Of a stretch of 64,000 nt of DNA, positions 17,087-26,247 are shown one piece after another. The DNA comes from Neorhizobium galegae bv. orientalis str. HAMBI 540 (GTDB taxonomy: Bacteria > Pseudomonadota > Alphaproteobacteria > Rhizobiales > Rhizobiaceae), in assembly GCF_000731315.1 (NCBI RefSeq), contig NZ_HG938354.1:1364001-1428000 (forward strand), in the 5' to 3' direction. A program made the position numbers and the translations under genes. The notes under the pieces were generated by a model that worked only from the letters and a program-made list of their open reading frames with translations, was not told the origin of the DNA and made no database searches. Within the stretch, counting starts at the first letter, position 1, and the number at the start of each line of letters is the position of its first letter.

Positions 17087-17299
17087 AACTCTCCTCCTCC
17101 GGGGCCGGACTTTGAGTTCATATGATATCTGCCATTCTTATCAATATCGACGTATTGCAAGTGGAATACTGATTTTATGCCAACCTGTTAAAAATTATAA
17201 CGCCGGTTGAGAAATTGCTTCCTCTAAGGTGCCAGCAAGCCCGCAAGAACCGGGTCGGAGGAGCTGGCGTAACCGCCAGACCAGTTGGAGGAAAAGATT
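17087..17299. promoter_or_regulatory. divergent xyl promoter region
   Basis: This 213-base gap separates xylR from the transport operon and is AT-rich between 17110 and 17205. An inverted pair GTATT (17152-17156) and AATAC (17165-17169) spaced eight bases apart is a candidate regulator site. Bases 17220-17285 ahead of the binding-protein gene are GC-rich and may be transcribed leader. Confidence 0.4.
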
Positions 17300-18553
17300 A
17301 TGAGATCGCTTTGGCTTGGAGCCGCCACGGCTCTGGGGATGATTTTTGCTGGCCCGGCATGGGCCGAGACCGTTCGCATTCTGACGATTGAGACCAACAC
17401 ACCAGGGGCCCGCGACTATTACACGAACGCCATCAAGGCTTTCGAAGCCGCGAACCCGGACGTCAAGATCCAGTTCGATTACATGGACGACACGTCGTTC
17501 AAGGCAAAGCTCCCGACGTTGCTCCAATCTTCATCGCGTCCGGATGCGTTCTTCACCTGGACGGGCGGCGTATTTCACGAACAGGCAGAGGCCGGTGTCC
17601 TGAAGGATATTTCTGCGCAGATGGATGAGAATGCCCGCGCACAATATGCCCCCGCTGGTATCGCTGCGCATACATACAAGGGCAAGCTCTACGGCGTTCC
17701 GCTCTATGCTGCCGGCGTCGCCCTGTTCTACAACAAAGCGCTGTTAGCCAAAACCAATGTCGATCCGAAATCCATCAAGACCTGGGATGACTTCCTCGGA
17801 GCGGTCAAGAAGGTGAAGGCTGCTGGCATTACGCCCATCGTGCTCGGCGGCAAGGACAAGTGGCCGATCGCCTTCTATTATGGTTATCTCGCGACCCGCT
17901 TTGCTGGGACCGAAGGCATCGCCGCTGCCGACCGGGGTGAGAATGGCGGCTTCAACAATCCGGACTTCGTCAAGGCCGGTGGAGCCTTCAAGCAGCTCGT
18001 TGACCTCGAGCCCTTTCAGCCCGGCTTCATGGATACAACGCAGAACAAGGCGGCCGGTCTTTTCGGCGACGCCAAGGGCGCGTTCTATTTGATGGGCAAT
18101 TTCTTCATCGGCGTTCAGGCCAAAAATTCCACATCCGGCAAAGGCCTCGGCGATGATCTCGACTTCATTCCCTTTCCGACCGTCGCGGGCGGAAAGGGTG
18201 ATGCCAACGACACGTTCGGCGGGGTCAACGGCTGGCTGATCACAAAGGATGCCGCGCCGGCGACCGTTAAGTTCCTTCGGTTCCTGACCAGCAAGGAAAA
18301 TCAGCTCGAAGGCGGCAAGCTGGGGATCTGGCTTCCCATTGCGAAGGACGCTCAGGCCAGTATCCAGGACGCTCGCCTGCGCGGCATCGGAGAATTGCTC
18401 GCCAGGGCGCCGCACCACCAGCTCTATCTCGACCAGGCGCTCGGTGCGAGCGTCGGGGCCGCCCTGAACGATGCCGCCGCAGAGATTGCGACCGGCGACA
18501 TCAAGCCTGAAGAAGCTGCGCAGAAGGTCGAAGAAGCGCGCGAGATGCGCTGA
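17300..18553 (+). CDS. family 1 sugar-binding protein of the xyloside ABC importer
   Basis: A 417-residue periplasmic protein with a Sec signal (residues 1-22, ending PAWA). Family 1 features are VRILTIETNT at the mature N-terminus, AFEAANPDVKIQFDYMDDTS, PDAFFTWTGGVF, YGVPLYAAGVALFYNKALL and GGVNGWLIT. The ATG at 17300 has GGAGG nine bases upstream, better than an in-frame codon at 17285. Divergence from xylR and linkage to a GH43 xylosidase make xylo-oligosaccharides or xylosides the likely ligand. A GC hairpin follows the stop, often seen to keep binding protein mRNA abundant relative to the permease genes. Confidence 0.9.
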   Translation: MRSLWLGAATALGMIFAGPAWAETVRILTIETNTPGARDYYTNAIKAFEAANPDVKIQFDYMDDTSFKAKLPTLLQSSSRPDAFFTWTGGVFHEQAEAGVLKDISAQMDENARAQYAPAGIAAHTYKGKLYGVPLYAAGVALFYNKALLAKTNVDPKSIKTWDDFLGAVKKVKAAGITPIVLGGKDKWPIAFYYGYLATRFAGTEGIAAADRGENGGFNNPDFVKAGGAFKQLVDLEPFQPGFMDTTQNKAAGLFGDAKGAFYLMGNFFIGVQAKNSTSGKGLGDDLDFIPFPTVAGGKGDANDTFGGVNGWLITKDAAPATVKFLRFLTSKENQLEGGKLGIWLPIAKDAQASIQDARLRGIGELLARAPHHQLYLDQALGASVGAALNDAAAEIATGDIKPEEAAQKVEEAREMR

Positions 18554-18569
18554 GCTTTCTCCCAATTCA

Positions 18570-18592
18570 GACGGGCGGCCCCGCCGCCCGTC
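18570..18592 (+). promoter_or_regulatory. intercistronic hairpin behind the binding-protein gene
   Basis: GACGGGCGG (18570-18578) pairs perfectly with CCGCCCGTC (18584-18592) over a five-base loop. There is no T-run, so it is more likely an mRNA-stabilising or partial attenuation element between binding protein and permease genes than a full terminator. Confidence 0.6.
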
Positions 18593-18618
18593 CGCCGGTT
18601 GAACCAGCAAGGTTACTT

Positions 18619-19551
18619 ATGGACACTTTTACGAGAACACGCCCGGGGCGCAGCCGGATGGCGCGCTTATCGCGCATGCAAAAGGACGGGAAGCTGGCAA
18701 CAATCCTGCTCTTCCTGCCGCCAGCTTTGGTCCTTTTCACGATCTTCGTCATCTGGCCCATCATCAATGCCGCCCATCTGAGCTTCTTCAAATGGAGCGG
18801 CTATGGCGCCGTCACGAATTTCGTCGGCATGCAGAACTACCAGCGCCTGATCAACCACTCCGTCTTTCATCAGTCGATGTGGAATTCGCTCAAGCTGGTA
18901 TTGGCGTCGATCTTGATCCAGATACCGCTCGCTTTGGCCATGGCGCTGCTCATTTACAGGAAGACGCCGGTTAACACGGTGTTCCGGTTGATCTTTTTCG
19001 CACCTTACATTCTCGCTGAAATAGCCACCGGTTTGATATGGAGCTTCATCTTCGATGGCGACTACGGAGTATCCGGCCAGATCGCTGCGGCGCTCGGCAT
19101 CGAGCCGATCTACATCCTGGCCGATCGGCAATACGCTTTCATGGCCATCATCACGGTGATCGTGTGGAAGTATTTCGGCTACCACATGATGATTTTCATA
19201 GCCGCACTGCAGGCGGTTCCTTCGGATCTCATCGAAGCTGCGGATATTGACGGAGCAGGACCATGGCAAAAGGTCTTCTACGTCAAGCTGCCGCTGATCA
19301 GCCACGCGATCAAGCTATCCGCCTTTTTCGCGATCATCGGCGCCCTGCAGGTCTTCGACATCATCATCCCGCTAACAAACGGCGGGCCGTCGAACTCGAC
19401 CCACTCCATCGTCAGCTATCTCTATACCTATGGCCTCGCCCAGCTGAACGTGGGCTATGGTAGCGCCGTCGGCGTAGTGTTGTTCATCCTGTGCCTGGTC
19501 TCCGCATTTGGCTATCGGCGCCTAGCGCTTTCCAAGGGAGATGTGTTGTGA
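18619..19551 (+). CDS. sugar ABC importer permease, MalF/UgpA-like
   Basis: A 310-residue inner-membrane protein with six predicted helices, the first at about residues 32-55 (ATILLFLPPALVLFTIFVIW). The EAA loop that docks the ATPase is SDLIEAADIDGAGPWQKVFY followed by LPLI, as usual for MalF-type subunits. It follows the binding-protein gene by 65 bases and overlaps the next permease by four bases (GTGA). It provides half of the channel for the xyloside importer. Confidence 0.92.
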   Translation: MDTFTRTRPGRSRMARLSRMQKDGKLATILLFLPPALVLFTIFVIWPIINAAHLSFFKWSGYGAVTNFVGMQNYQRLINHSVFHQSMWNSLKLVLASILIQIPLALAMALLIYRKTPVNTVFRLIFFAPYILAEIATGLIWSFIFDGDYGVSGQIAAALGIEPIYILADRQYAFMAIITVIVWKYFGYHMMIFIAALQAVPSDLIEAADIDGAGPWQKVFYVKLPLISHAIKLSAFFAIIGALQVFDIIIPLTNGGPSNSTHSIVSYLYTYGLAQLNVGYGSAVGVVLFILCLVSAFGYRRLALSKGDVL

Positions 19552-20378
19552 TCCGTCCCGGTTTTTTCCCGGCGCTGTTGCGCGCAGCCGTGCTTTCCAT
19601 TGTTGCGGCCATTGTCATATTGCCCCTGCTTTCCACCTTCCTGGGTGGTTTCAAGTCCATGGGCGAATTGCGGTCGTCACCATTTGGCATCCCGAAAGTG
19701 TGGGACCTGAGCACCTATTCCGACATCCTGTTCAGTCCCCTGTTCTGGACCTACATGCGCAACTCGTTGGTGGTCTCGATTTCGGCCGTGATCCTGACGC
19801 TTCTATCCGCGTCGATGGCAGCCTATGTGTTTGCCCAGATCCGGTTCTTCGGTTCCCGATACATACAATCTTACCTGCTCCTGGGACTCATGTTCCCCTT
19901 TGCGACAGCCATCGTGCCTCTCTTCATCCAGATTCGCGATCTCGATCTGCTCGACAATCCACTGGGCATTATCCTGCCGCAGACGGCTTTCTCGATGGCC
20001 TTCGCCGTCGTTCTTCTGCGCAGTTTCTTCCAGCAATTGCCGAGGGAGCTGTTCGAGGCAGCCTATGTCGATGGCTGTGACTATATCGGCTTCTTCTTCC
20101 GGTTCACTCTGCCGCTTTCGACGCCAATCCTGGCGACCGTCGGCACCTTCGTTTTTGTGCAGAGCTGGAATAACTACCTGCTGCCACTGGTCGTGCTGAA
20201 CGAGCGCAGCCTCTACACCTGGCCGCTGGGCATCATGCAATTCCGCGGTGAGTTCCTGATCGAGTGGAACAAGATCCTTGCTTTCGTGTCGCTGACCATC
20301 CTGCCGGCACTCATCTTCTTCACCTTTACCCAGAAATACATCGTTGCCGGCCTCACCCGCGGCTCCGTGAAAGGTTAG
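19548..20378 (+). CDS. sugar ABC importer permease, MalG/UgpE-like
   Basis: A 276-residue inner-membrane protein read from a GTG at 19548 that overlaps the stop of the first permease, which is why I shorten the longer frame. It has six helices and the EAA loop RELFEAAYVDGCDYIGFFFR, and ends with FTQKYIVAGLTRGSVKG, the standard tail of MalG-type permeases. It pairs with the preceding permease and is followed two bases later by the xylosidase gene. Confidence 0.92.
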   Translation: MIRPGFFPALLRAAVLSIVAAIVILPLLSTFLGGFKSMGELRSSPFGIPKVWDLSTYSDILFSPLFWTYMRNSLVVSISAVILTLLSASMAAYVFAQIRFFGSRYIQSYLLLGLMFPFATAIVPLFIQIRDLDLLDNPLGIILPQTAFSMAFAVVLLRSFFQQLPRELFEAAYVDGCDYIGFFFRFTLPLSTPILATVGTFVFVQSWNNYLLPLVVLNERSLYTWPLGIMQFRGEFLIEWNKILAFVSLTILPALIFFTFTQKYIVAGLTRGSVKG

Positions 20379-20380
20379 TT

Positions 20381-22012
20381 ATGAATCGCGTCATGATCCA
20401 GAATCCGATCCTCCCTGGATTCAATCCTGATCCCTCCATCTGCCGCGTGGGCGGGGACTATTACATCGCCGTCTCGACCTTCGAATGGTATCCGGGCGTG
20501 CAGATCCATCACTCGCGCGATCTCGTGAACTGGCGCCTCGCAAGCCGGCCCCTCAACCGCGCCTCGCAACTCGACATGCGCGGCGATCCGGACAGCTGCG
20601 GCATCTGGGCCCCTTGCCTCACGTATGCAGATGGCCTGTTCTGGCTCATCTATACGGACGTGAAGCGAAAGAGCGGGGCCTTCAAGGACTGCCACAATTA
20701 TCTCGTCACCTCCCCGACCATCGAGGGACGATGGTCCGACCCGGTCTATCTCAACTCCTCGGGTTTCGATCCGTCCCTCTTCCATGACGACGACGGCCGC
20801 AAGTGGCACGTCAACCTGATCTGGGATCACCGCGGGCGCCCGTCACGTTTCGGCGGGATCCTTCTCCAGGAATACGATTCGGTCGAGAAGAAGCTCGTCG
20901 GTCCGATCACCAACATCTTTCGCGGCTCGCCGCTGGGCCTAGCGGAGGGACCACACCTCTACAAGCGGAACGGTTGGTATTATCTGATGGTCGCCGAGGG
21001 TGGCACAGGTTATTCCCACGCCGTGACCATGGCCCGGTCGCGCAACATCGCCGGTCCCTACGAGTTGCACCCCGACACTCATGTCGTCACGTCGCGCTTC
21101 CATCCTGATGCGACGCTGCAGCGCGGCGGCCACGGCGACTTCGTCGAGACGCCTGACGGCGATACCTACATGGTACATCTCTGCAGCCGGCCGCTCCCGG
21201 GTCTCTATCGTTCCGTGCTCGGTCGCGAGACGGCGATCCAGAAATGCGTTTGGGGCGATGACGGTTGGCTGAGGCTGGAAGGCGAGAAGTACGTGCCGAT
21301 GGACGAGGTGCCGGCTCCGGCCTTTCCTCCGCATCCCTTCCCGCCAGAGCCGGAGCGCTACGAATTCAATCCGGACATCGGCCTGCCCACCGCATTCCAG
21401 TGGTTGAGAACACCTCATCCGGAACGACTCTTTTCACTATCAGATCGCCCCGGCCATCTCCGCCTCTTCGGCCGCGAATCCATCGGGTCCTGGTTTGAGC
21501 AGTCTGTCGTTGCCCGCCGTCAGACGGGCTTCAATTACGATGCGGAAACAGAAGTCAACTGCGATCCGACTTCCTATCTGCAGATGGCGGGATTAATTGC
21601 CTACTACAACCGCTTCGCCTACCACTATCTCTGCCTTAGTCATGACGAAAACGCTGGCCGTTCGTTGCAGATCTTCTACTGCAACGGCCAATGGCCGAAC
21701 GGCATGACAATGCTTGGCCTTGCCGATCCGATCCCCGTTCCGGATGGGCCGGTGCGCATGCGCGTCGAGGTAAGGGGGGCGGCTCTCCGCTTCTTCTACT
21801 GGAAAGACGACGCGTGGACCCGCATCGGGCCGGTGCTCGACAATTCCGTCCTGTCCGACGAAAGCGGAGAAGGCGAGCAGAGCAAGATCACCGGATCGTT
21901 CGTCGGCATCGGCAATTTCACCGGCGCATTTGTCGGTATGGCCGCCCACGATGTGGGAGGGCTCGGAACGCCGGCGGACTTCTCGTATTTCGATTACAAA
22001 AACATCCCTTAG
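20381..22012 (+). CDS. GH43 beta-xylosidase (possibly also alpha-L-arabinofuranosidase)
   Basis: A 543-residue cytosolic enzyme without signal peptide that removes xylose from the non-reducing end of imported xylo-oligosaccharides. It has the five-bladed propeller residues of GH43: base D17 in GFNPDPS, D130 in GFDPSLF that tunes the acid, and acid E189 in LAEGPHL. The C-terminal 200 residues form the beta-sandwich found in the large XynB type (GH43 subfamily 11 by architecture). ATG 20381 directly follows the permease stop. The position inside the transport operon means hydrolysis happens after uptake. No xylA or xylB lies in the window, so xylose metabolism is encoded elsewhere. Confidence 0.93.
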   Translation: MNRVMIQNPILPGFNPDPSICRVGGDYYIAVSTFEWYPGVQIHHSRDLVNWRLASRPLNRASQLDMRGDPDSCGIWAPCLTYADGLFWLIYTDVKRKSGAFKDCHNYLVTSPTIEGRWSDPVYLNSSGFDPSLFHDDDGRKWHVNLIWDHRGRPSRFGGILLQEYDSVEKKLVGPITNIFRGSPLGLAEGPHLYKRNGWYYLMVAEGGTGYSHAVTMARSRNIAGPYELHPDTHVVTSRFHPDATLQRGGHGDFVETPDGDTYMVHLCSRPLPGLYRSVLGRETAIQKCVWGDDGWLRLEGEKYVPMDEVPAPAFPPHPFPPEPERYEFNPDIGLPTAFQWLRTPHPERLFSLSDRPGHLRLFGRESIGSWFEQSVVARRQTGFNYDAETEVNCDPTSYLQMAGLIAYYNRFAYHYLCLSHDENAGRSLQIFYCNGQWPNGMTMLGLADPIPVPDGPVRMRVEVRGAALRFFYWKDDAWTRIGPVLDNSVLSDESGEGEQSKITGSFVGIGNFTGAFVGMAAHDVGGLGTPADFSYFDYKNIP

Positions 22013-22022
22013 GAATGAGCCC

Positions 22023-23039
22023 ATGTCCGTCCTCGAATATCGCAACATCAAGAAAACGTTTGGAGCGATAGACGTCATTCCGGACGTCTCGCTTCACATC
22101 CCGCACGGCTCGTTCACGGTCTTCGTCGGCCCCTCCGGCTGCGGCAAATCCACGCTTCTGCGGCTGACTGCAGGGCTCGAGGAAATCACCGACGGCCAGC
22201 TCTTTATCGATGGTCGCGACGTGACCGAAGAGCGTCCGACCGAGCGCGGTATCGCCATGGTTTTTCAGTCCTATGCACTTTATCCGCATATGGATGTCGA
22301 GGGGAATATTGGATTCGCACTCAAGATGGCGGGTGTGCCGAAAGCGCAAATCAAGAGCCAGGTCGCAGCGGCAGCCGAGGTTCTGCAACTGACGCCGTTG
22401 TTGAAGCGCAAGCCTGCCGAATTGTCCGGTGGCCAACGTCAGCGCGTGGCGATCGGCCGGGCCATCGTTCGTGAGCCTAAAGTATTCCTGTTGGACGAAC
22501 CGCTGTCCAACCTCGACGCGGCTCTTCGCACCCAGATGCGCGTCGAGCTCGCCCAGCTTCACCAACGGCTCGGCGCAACTATGATCTACGTCACGCACGA
22601 CCAGGTGGAGGCGATGACGCTTGCCGACCAGATCGTTGTGCTCAACAAGGGACGGATAGAGCAGGTGGGCGCACCGATCGACCTCTACAACGCGCCGAAG
22701 ACGCTATTCGTCGCCGGCTTCATCGGGTCCCCGAAGATGAACTTCTTCACCGGCGAAACCGCCAAGACTGCGGGTGCTCATACGCTCGGGGTCCGACCGG
22801 AGCATATAGAAATCACCCGCGAGGGCGGCACTTGGCGGGGCAAGGTGCAGTTCACCGAACGGCTGGGCAGCGACACCTTCCTGCATGTGCCATTGGAAGG
22901 CGCCGGGACCGTTATTGCTAGGGCCGTTGGTGATGTGAACTATGCAAGCGGTCAGGAGGTTGGGCTAACCTACCGACCGGAATTCGTACACCTGTTCGAT
23001 GAGAACGGATTGCGCAAACAAAACCGGCCCGATCGGTAA
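22023..23039 (+). CDS. sugar ABC importer ATPase, MalK/UgpC-like
   Basis: A 338-residue ATPase with Walker [13 protein letters not shown]-loop [11 protein letters not shown], signature [15 protein letters not shown], Walker [17 protein letters not shown] and switch VTHDQVEAM. The C-terminal regulatory OB-like domain (from about residue 235) holds GSPKMNFF and [10 protein letters not shown]. It completes the xyloside importer. The start at 22023 is ten bases after the xylosidase stop. The stop codon lies in the loop of a strong hairpin, the operon terminator. A similar but distinct ATPase is encoded at 31080-32150. Confidence 0.93.
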   Translation: MSVLEYRNIKKTFGAIDVIPDVSLHIPHGSFTVFVGPSGCGKSTLLRLTAGLEEITDGQLFIDGRDVTEERPTERGIAMVFQSYALYPHMDVEGNIGFALKMAGVPKAQIKSQVAAAAEVLQLTPLLKRKPAELSGGQRQRVAIGRAIVREPKVFLLDEPLSNLDAALRTQMRVELAQLHQRLGATMIYVTHDQVEAMTLADQIVVLNKGRIEQVGAPIDLYNAPKTLFVAGFIGSPKMNFFTGETAKTAGAHTLGVRPEHIEITREGGTWRGKVQFTERLGSDTFLHVPLEGAGTVIARAVGDVNYASGQEVGLTYRPEFVHLFDENGLRKQNRPDR

Positions 23040-23060
23040 CGATCGGGCCGGTTTATTCAT
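23021..23060 (+). terminator. rho-independent terminator of the xyloside operon
   Basis: AAACCGGCCCGATCG (23021-23035) pairs perfectly with CGATCGGGCCGGTTT (23040-23054) over a four-base loop, 15 pairs, followed by ATTCAT. The flanking A and T tracts make it work in both directions. The stem includes the last codons of the ATPase gene and the TAA stop is in the loop. Confidence 0.9.
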
Positions 23061-23116
23061 TGCCTGGAGTTCAACTCGCCTTGGGTGCGTCCGGTACGTC
23101 GGGGAACGTCCCCTTT

Positions 23117-23250
23117 TTAGGTCAAAGGCTTATAAGCGTACCGCCACAGTCGGATGAAGGTGAGCTGGACGATGGCCGGGAAGTCGACGGCAAGCTTGTC
23201 GTCGGTGGCTCTTGGGCGGGTGTTGGAGTGGTGCCCTGGTCCTGGATCAG
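23117..23250 (-). mobile_element. IS5-like transposase C-terminal remnant
   Basis: The minus strand encodes DDKLAVDFPAIVQLTFIRLW followed by RYAYKPLT and a stop. The phrase FxAxVQLxxIRLWxRxYES is a standard end of IS5-family transposases, here degraded (RYAYKPLT). Only some 40 codons can be matched and nothing of the DDE core is seen. No inverted repeat end could be located. The rest of the gap to 23434 shows nothing. Confidence 0.55.
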
Positions 23251-23434
23251 CTCGCGGAAGATACCAGACTGCGAGACTCGCTAGTTGGCCCGAATCCCGG
23301 CGCTGTCCACAACTTCCTTCCTTGCAGAGTGATGTGGAGTTGGCCACGCCTATCGCCGGGCGTGAGGACGATGCGGTCGATCACCTCGCGCAGCGCGTCG
23401 GCGGCTTCGACCGCGTCGTCGCGATGGCTGAGGA

Positions 23435-24865
23435 TCAGGAGGGGTCATGCCGGAGCAGCAGCGAGGCGAGCGCCGAGACCGCGCTGATCGCTCCAGTCGC
23501 AATGAACGCCGCGTGGTAGCCGGCGAGCTGACCGAAGGTCTCAGAGCCTGTGCCGCTCTCTGCGACCGACACCGAATGCGCGAGCGTCACCAGGGCGGCG
23601 ATGCCCACGGCTCCGCCGAGCTGCCGGGCGGTGTTTTGCAGACCGGCGGCGAGACCGGATTGCGCATGGGGAATACCGGCAAGAACCGCGTGCGTCGCCG
23701 TCATGATCATCAGGCCGAGGCCGCCGCCGACAAGCAGTGACGGCCACAGGATATCGGCGACATAGACGGGCGCGGCAGGAACCCAAGCCAGCCAGACCAA
23801 TCCTGCCGCAGCCATCAACCCGCCGAAGAACGGCAGGCGGTCGAAGCCGGCATCGCGAAGATAACGCGACGAGATGGAGGTGATGGCCAGGAGCAGCGCC
23901 ATCGGCAGGATGGCAAGGCCAGTGTCCATCGGGCTGTAACCGGCGATCTGCTGGAGGACGAGCGAGATGAAGAACATGGACGCGGTCAAAGATGCGCCAA
24001 GGCCCATGACCATGACGATACCGACCGGGATGTTGCGATGCCGGAAGACGCTCAAACGGATCAGGGGCTGCTCGGTGCGGCTTTCGATGCCGACGAACAG
24101 CGCAAGAAGGCCAGCCGCGATGCCGAGGGCGCCAAGCACGACGGGCGATCCCCAGCCCAATGCGACCGATTGGGTGATACCGTAGATGAAGCTGCCGATC
24201 GCGAGCGTGATCGAGATCGCGCCCGGCATGTCGAGCTTCAGGCGATCTTCACCATGAGGCTGCGGCGCCAGGCAGGTCGCAACGACCAAGCTCAGAAGCG
24301 CACCGATCGGCGCGTTGACGAACATGACCCAGCGCCAGCTCAGAACGCTGACCAGCACACCACCGATGATGACGCCGAAGGCGGCGGCGATCGCCCCCGA
24401 TGCGGCCCAGAAGGAGATCGCCCGTTCGCGCCCGGCTCCCTTGGGATAGACGGAGATGATGACGGCCAGCGTCGAGGTTGCGAGCGCCGAAGCACCAAAA
24501 CCCTGAACCGCCCGTGCCGCCAGAAGCATAAGGCCGCTCGTCGCGAAGCCGCCTACCAAGCTCGCCAGAGTGAAGGTGACGAGACCCGCCTGAAGGATGG
24601 TGCGGCGACCGTAGATATCGCTCGCACGTGCCGCGAGCAGCATGAAGCCGCCGAGCGACAGCAGATAGGCATCGACAACCCATTGCTGACCAATGGTGGT
24701 CAGGCCGAGATCGGCGCGGATCGCCGGCAGCGCCACATTCACGATGGCTCCGTCCATGACGACCATGAACGAGCACAGGCAGGCAACCACTGCGGCAATC
24801 CACGCCGGAACACTGCTACGCAAAAGGGAAGATGGAACCACCGGGGCGGCGGAAACAGAAGACAT
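23435..24865 (-). CDS. MFS drug-type exporter, 14-helix DHA2 (EmrB/QacA) family
   Basis: A 476-residue inner-membrane protein with about 14 hydrophobic helices. Motif A is ASDIYGRRTIL in loop 2-3, motif D1-like DGAIVNVALPAI follows helix 1, and motif C is GVIIGGVLVSVLSWRWVMFVN in helix 5, a mark of proton-driven exporters. The start at 24865 is preferred because the upstream in-frame 100 codons have no homology-like character. It is divergent from an AraC gene with 136 bases between them, a pairing like NimT/NimR of E. coli, so it is probably induced by its own substrate. The substrate is unknown. Confidence 0.9.
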   Translation of the reverse strand: MSSVSAAPVVPSSLLRSSVPAWIAAVVACLCSFMVVMDGAIVNVALPAIRADLGLTTIGQQWVVDAYLLSLGGFMLLAARASDIYGRRTILQAGLVTFTLASLVGGFATSGLMLLAARAVQGFGASALATSTLAVIISVYPKGAGRERAISFWAASGAIAAAFGVIIGGVLVSVLSWRWVMFVNAPIGALLSLVVATCLAPQPHGEDRLKLDMPGAISITLAIGSFIYGITQSVALGWGSPVVLGALGIAAGLLALFVGIESRTEQPLIRLSVFRHRNIPVGIVMVMGLGASLTASMFFISLVLQQIAGYSPMDTGLAILPMALLLAITSISSRYLRDAGFDRLPFFGGLMAAAGLVWLAWVPAAPVYVADILWPSLLVGGGLGLMIMTATHAVLAGIPHAQSGLAAGLQNTARQLGGAVGIAALVTLAHSVSVAESGTGSETFGQLAGYHAAFIATGAISAVSALASLLLRHDPS

Positions 24866-25001
24866 CAAATGCACCTCGTCGGGTTGGATCACGGTGCATC
24901 CGTCTGGAAGACCGTTTGCGTCGCCTTCCAGGATCGACTGAGATGGGTTATGAGCGGTATCGATATATGGACATAAAATACTGAGAGATGGCCAAAACGG
25001 T

Positions 25002-25847
25002 ATGACAACAGCCTCGTCGATGCCCGTCGATCTCAGCGACCGGCTCGATGGCCCGTCGCTGATTGCCGTGTGGGGCAATGATGACCCCGGCACGGAGTAT
25101 CGGCTGGGAACGCGGGAATATGACTGGCACACGCACCGGCGCGGACAGGTGCTGTGCGTCGAAAGCGGCCTCATTCATGTTCGGACGGCGCATGGTTCCT
25201 GGCTGCTGCCGCCGCACCGCGCGGGCTGGATTCCGCCGGGCGTCGCTCATGCGGTCAGCGTCAGCGGCGCGCTGAGCGGGTGGAGCGTCTTTATTGCCCC
25301 CGACGCCGGATGCGATCTGCCCGACGCCCCCCGTGTGATCGGCATCGGGGAACTGATGCGCGCGCTGGTTCGGAAAGCCGTCACATGGAACACCATGGAC
25401 AGGCTGCAACCGGATCAGGATCGCGTCGTCGCCGTTCTACTCGACGAGATCGCACAGGCGCCGCAAGAGCGTCTGCATTTGCCGATGCCATCCGATCCGC
25501 GGCTGGTGCGCATCGCCAATGCGATCCTCGCCCGGCCCGAGAACGAGCGAACGCTCGACGAATGGGCGACATGGGCGGCGATGTCGTCGCGCACGCTGCG
25601 GCGTCTCATTCTATCCGAGACGGGGTTGAGCTTTGCCCAATGGCGACAGCAGGCACGTCTGACCCACGCCCTCGAAATGCTGGCCCGAGGTGATCCTGTC
25701 GGCATGGTCTCCGACGCTCTCGGCTATGCCGCGCCAAGCAACTTCATCACGATGTTTCGCCGCGCCTTTGGCGACTCCCCGGGTCACTATTTTGCCGTTA
25801 CCGAAAGGCGCGATGGTGTCCATTCCACTCAGAAGTCCGATCGCTAA
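25002..25847 (+). CDS. AraC-family regulator with cupin sensor
   Basis: A 281-residue regulator. The N-terminal cupin (residues about 25-110) has REYDWHTHRRGQVLCVESG and LLPPHRAGWIPPGVAHAV. The C-terminal pair of helix-turn-helix motifs reads RTLDEWATWAAMSSRTLRRL and PVGMVSDALGYAAPSNFITM followed by FRRAFGDSPGHYF. The layout and the WIPPGVAH motif resemble the NimR/YeaM subgroup. It is divergent from the MFS exporter and probably controls it and itself. Confidence 0.92.
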   Translation: MTTASSMPVDLSDRLDGPSLIAVWGNDDPGTEYRLGTREYDWHTHRRGQVLCVESGLIHVRTAHGSWLLPPHRAGWIPPGVAHAVSVSGALSGWSVFIAPDAGCDLPDAPRVIGIGELMRALVRKAVTWNTMDRLQPDQDRVVAVLLDEIAQAPQERLHLPMPSDPRLVRIANAILARPENERTLDEWATWAAMSSRTLRRLILSETGLSFAQWRQQARLTHALEMLARGDPVGMVSDALGYAAPSNFITMFRRAFGDSPGHYFAVTERRDGVHSTQKSDR

Positions 25848-26039
25848 TCCCGACAATCGCGGTGAAAACGCCGACTGTGTTGCCGAACGTTCGACAGGTG
25901 TTGGAAGCGAACGAAAGTCGCCGTTGATCACCTGGTAACGTCGCTTGGATAGCGTGCAGAAGTGAAAAGTGCAGACGAGAGGGGTCGCGATCATCAAAGC
26001 GCGAACGCATAGCTGTGCTGCACAAAAATTAGGTGCAAC
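25848..26039. other. intergenic stretch, no gene
   Basis: Nothing recognisable lies between the araC stop and the candidate small RNA. Composition drops slightly in GC, consistent with a boundary between the exporter module and the plasmid-like block. Confidence 0.4.
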
Positions 26040-26182
26040 GCGATGAAAATTCGTGCATACAGACTTCAGCTGATGCACATGGCGGCTTCCTCCCAGTTCC
26101 GCCGCAGCAGCTGTTCCCCTCTGGAGGTCCATGACCTTCATACTTTATGGGCCGCGGTTTTCCGTCGGCCCTTTTTTCTTTT
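26040..26182 (+). ncRNA. candidate small RNA ending in an orphan terminator
   Basis: GGGCCGCGG at 26149-26157 folds onto CCGTCGGCCC at 26162-26171 over TTTT, with one bulged T, and is followed by TTTTTTCTTTT (26172-26182). This is a textbook rho-independent terminator on the plus strand, but no plus-strand gene precedes it within 300 bases. The upstream 100 bases contain further pairing stretches (CAGCTGATG, GCAGCAGCTG) and a lone AGGAGGT-like run. A short regulatory RNA is my best reading; the 5' end is a guess. Confidence 0.4.
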
Positions 26183-26222
26183 CCGAACCATGTCGCAACG
26201 GCTTTTCGGACGCAGGAGAAAT

Positions 26223-26243
26223 GCGGGGCCGCAGCCCCGCCAT
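26223..26243 (-). terminator. hairpin behind the hypothetical gene at 26248
   Basis: GCGGGGC (26223-26229) pairs with GCCCCGC (26234-26240) over CGCA. Read on the minus strand it lies five bases past the stop codon of the gene at 26248 and is followed by ATTTCTCC. It may close that transcript. Confidence 0.55.
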
Positions 26244-26247
26244 CGTC

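Noticed and set aside
24038..24976. 312-codon open frame on the plus strand
   Set aside because: Antisense to the MFS exporter, whose 14 helices and motifs are convincing.
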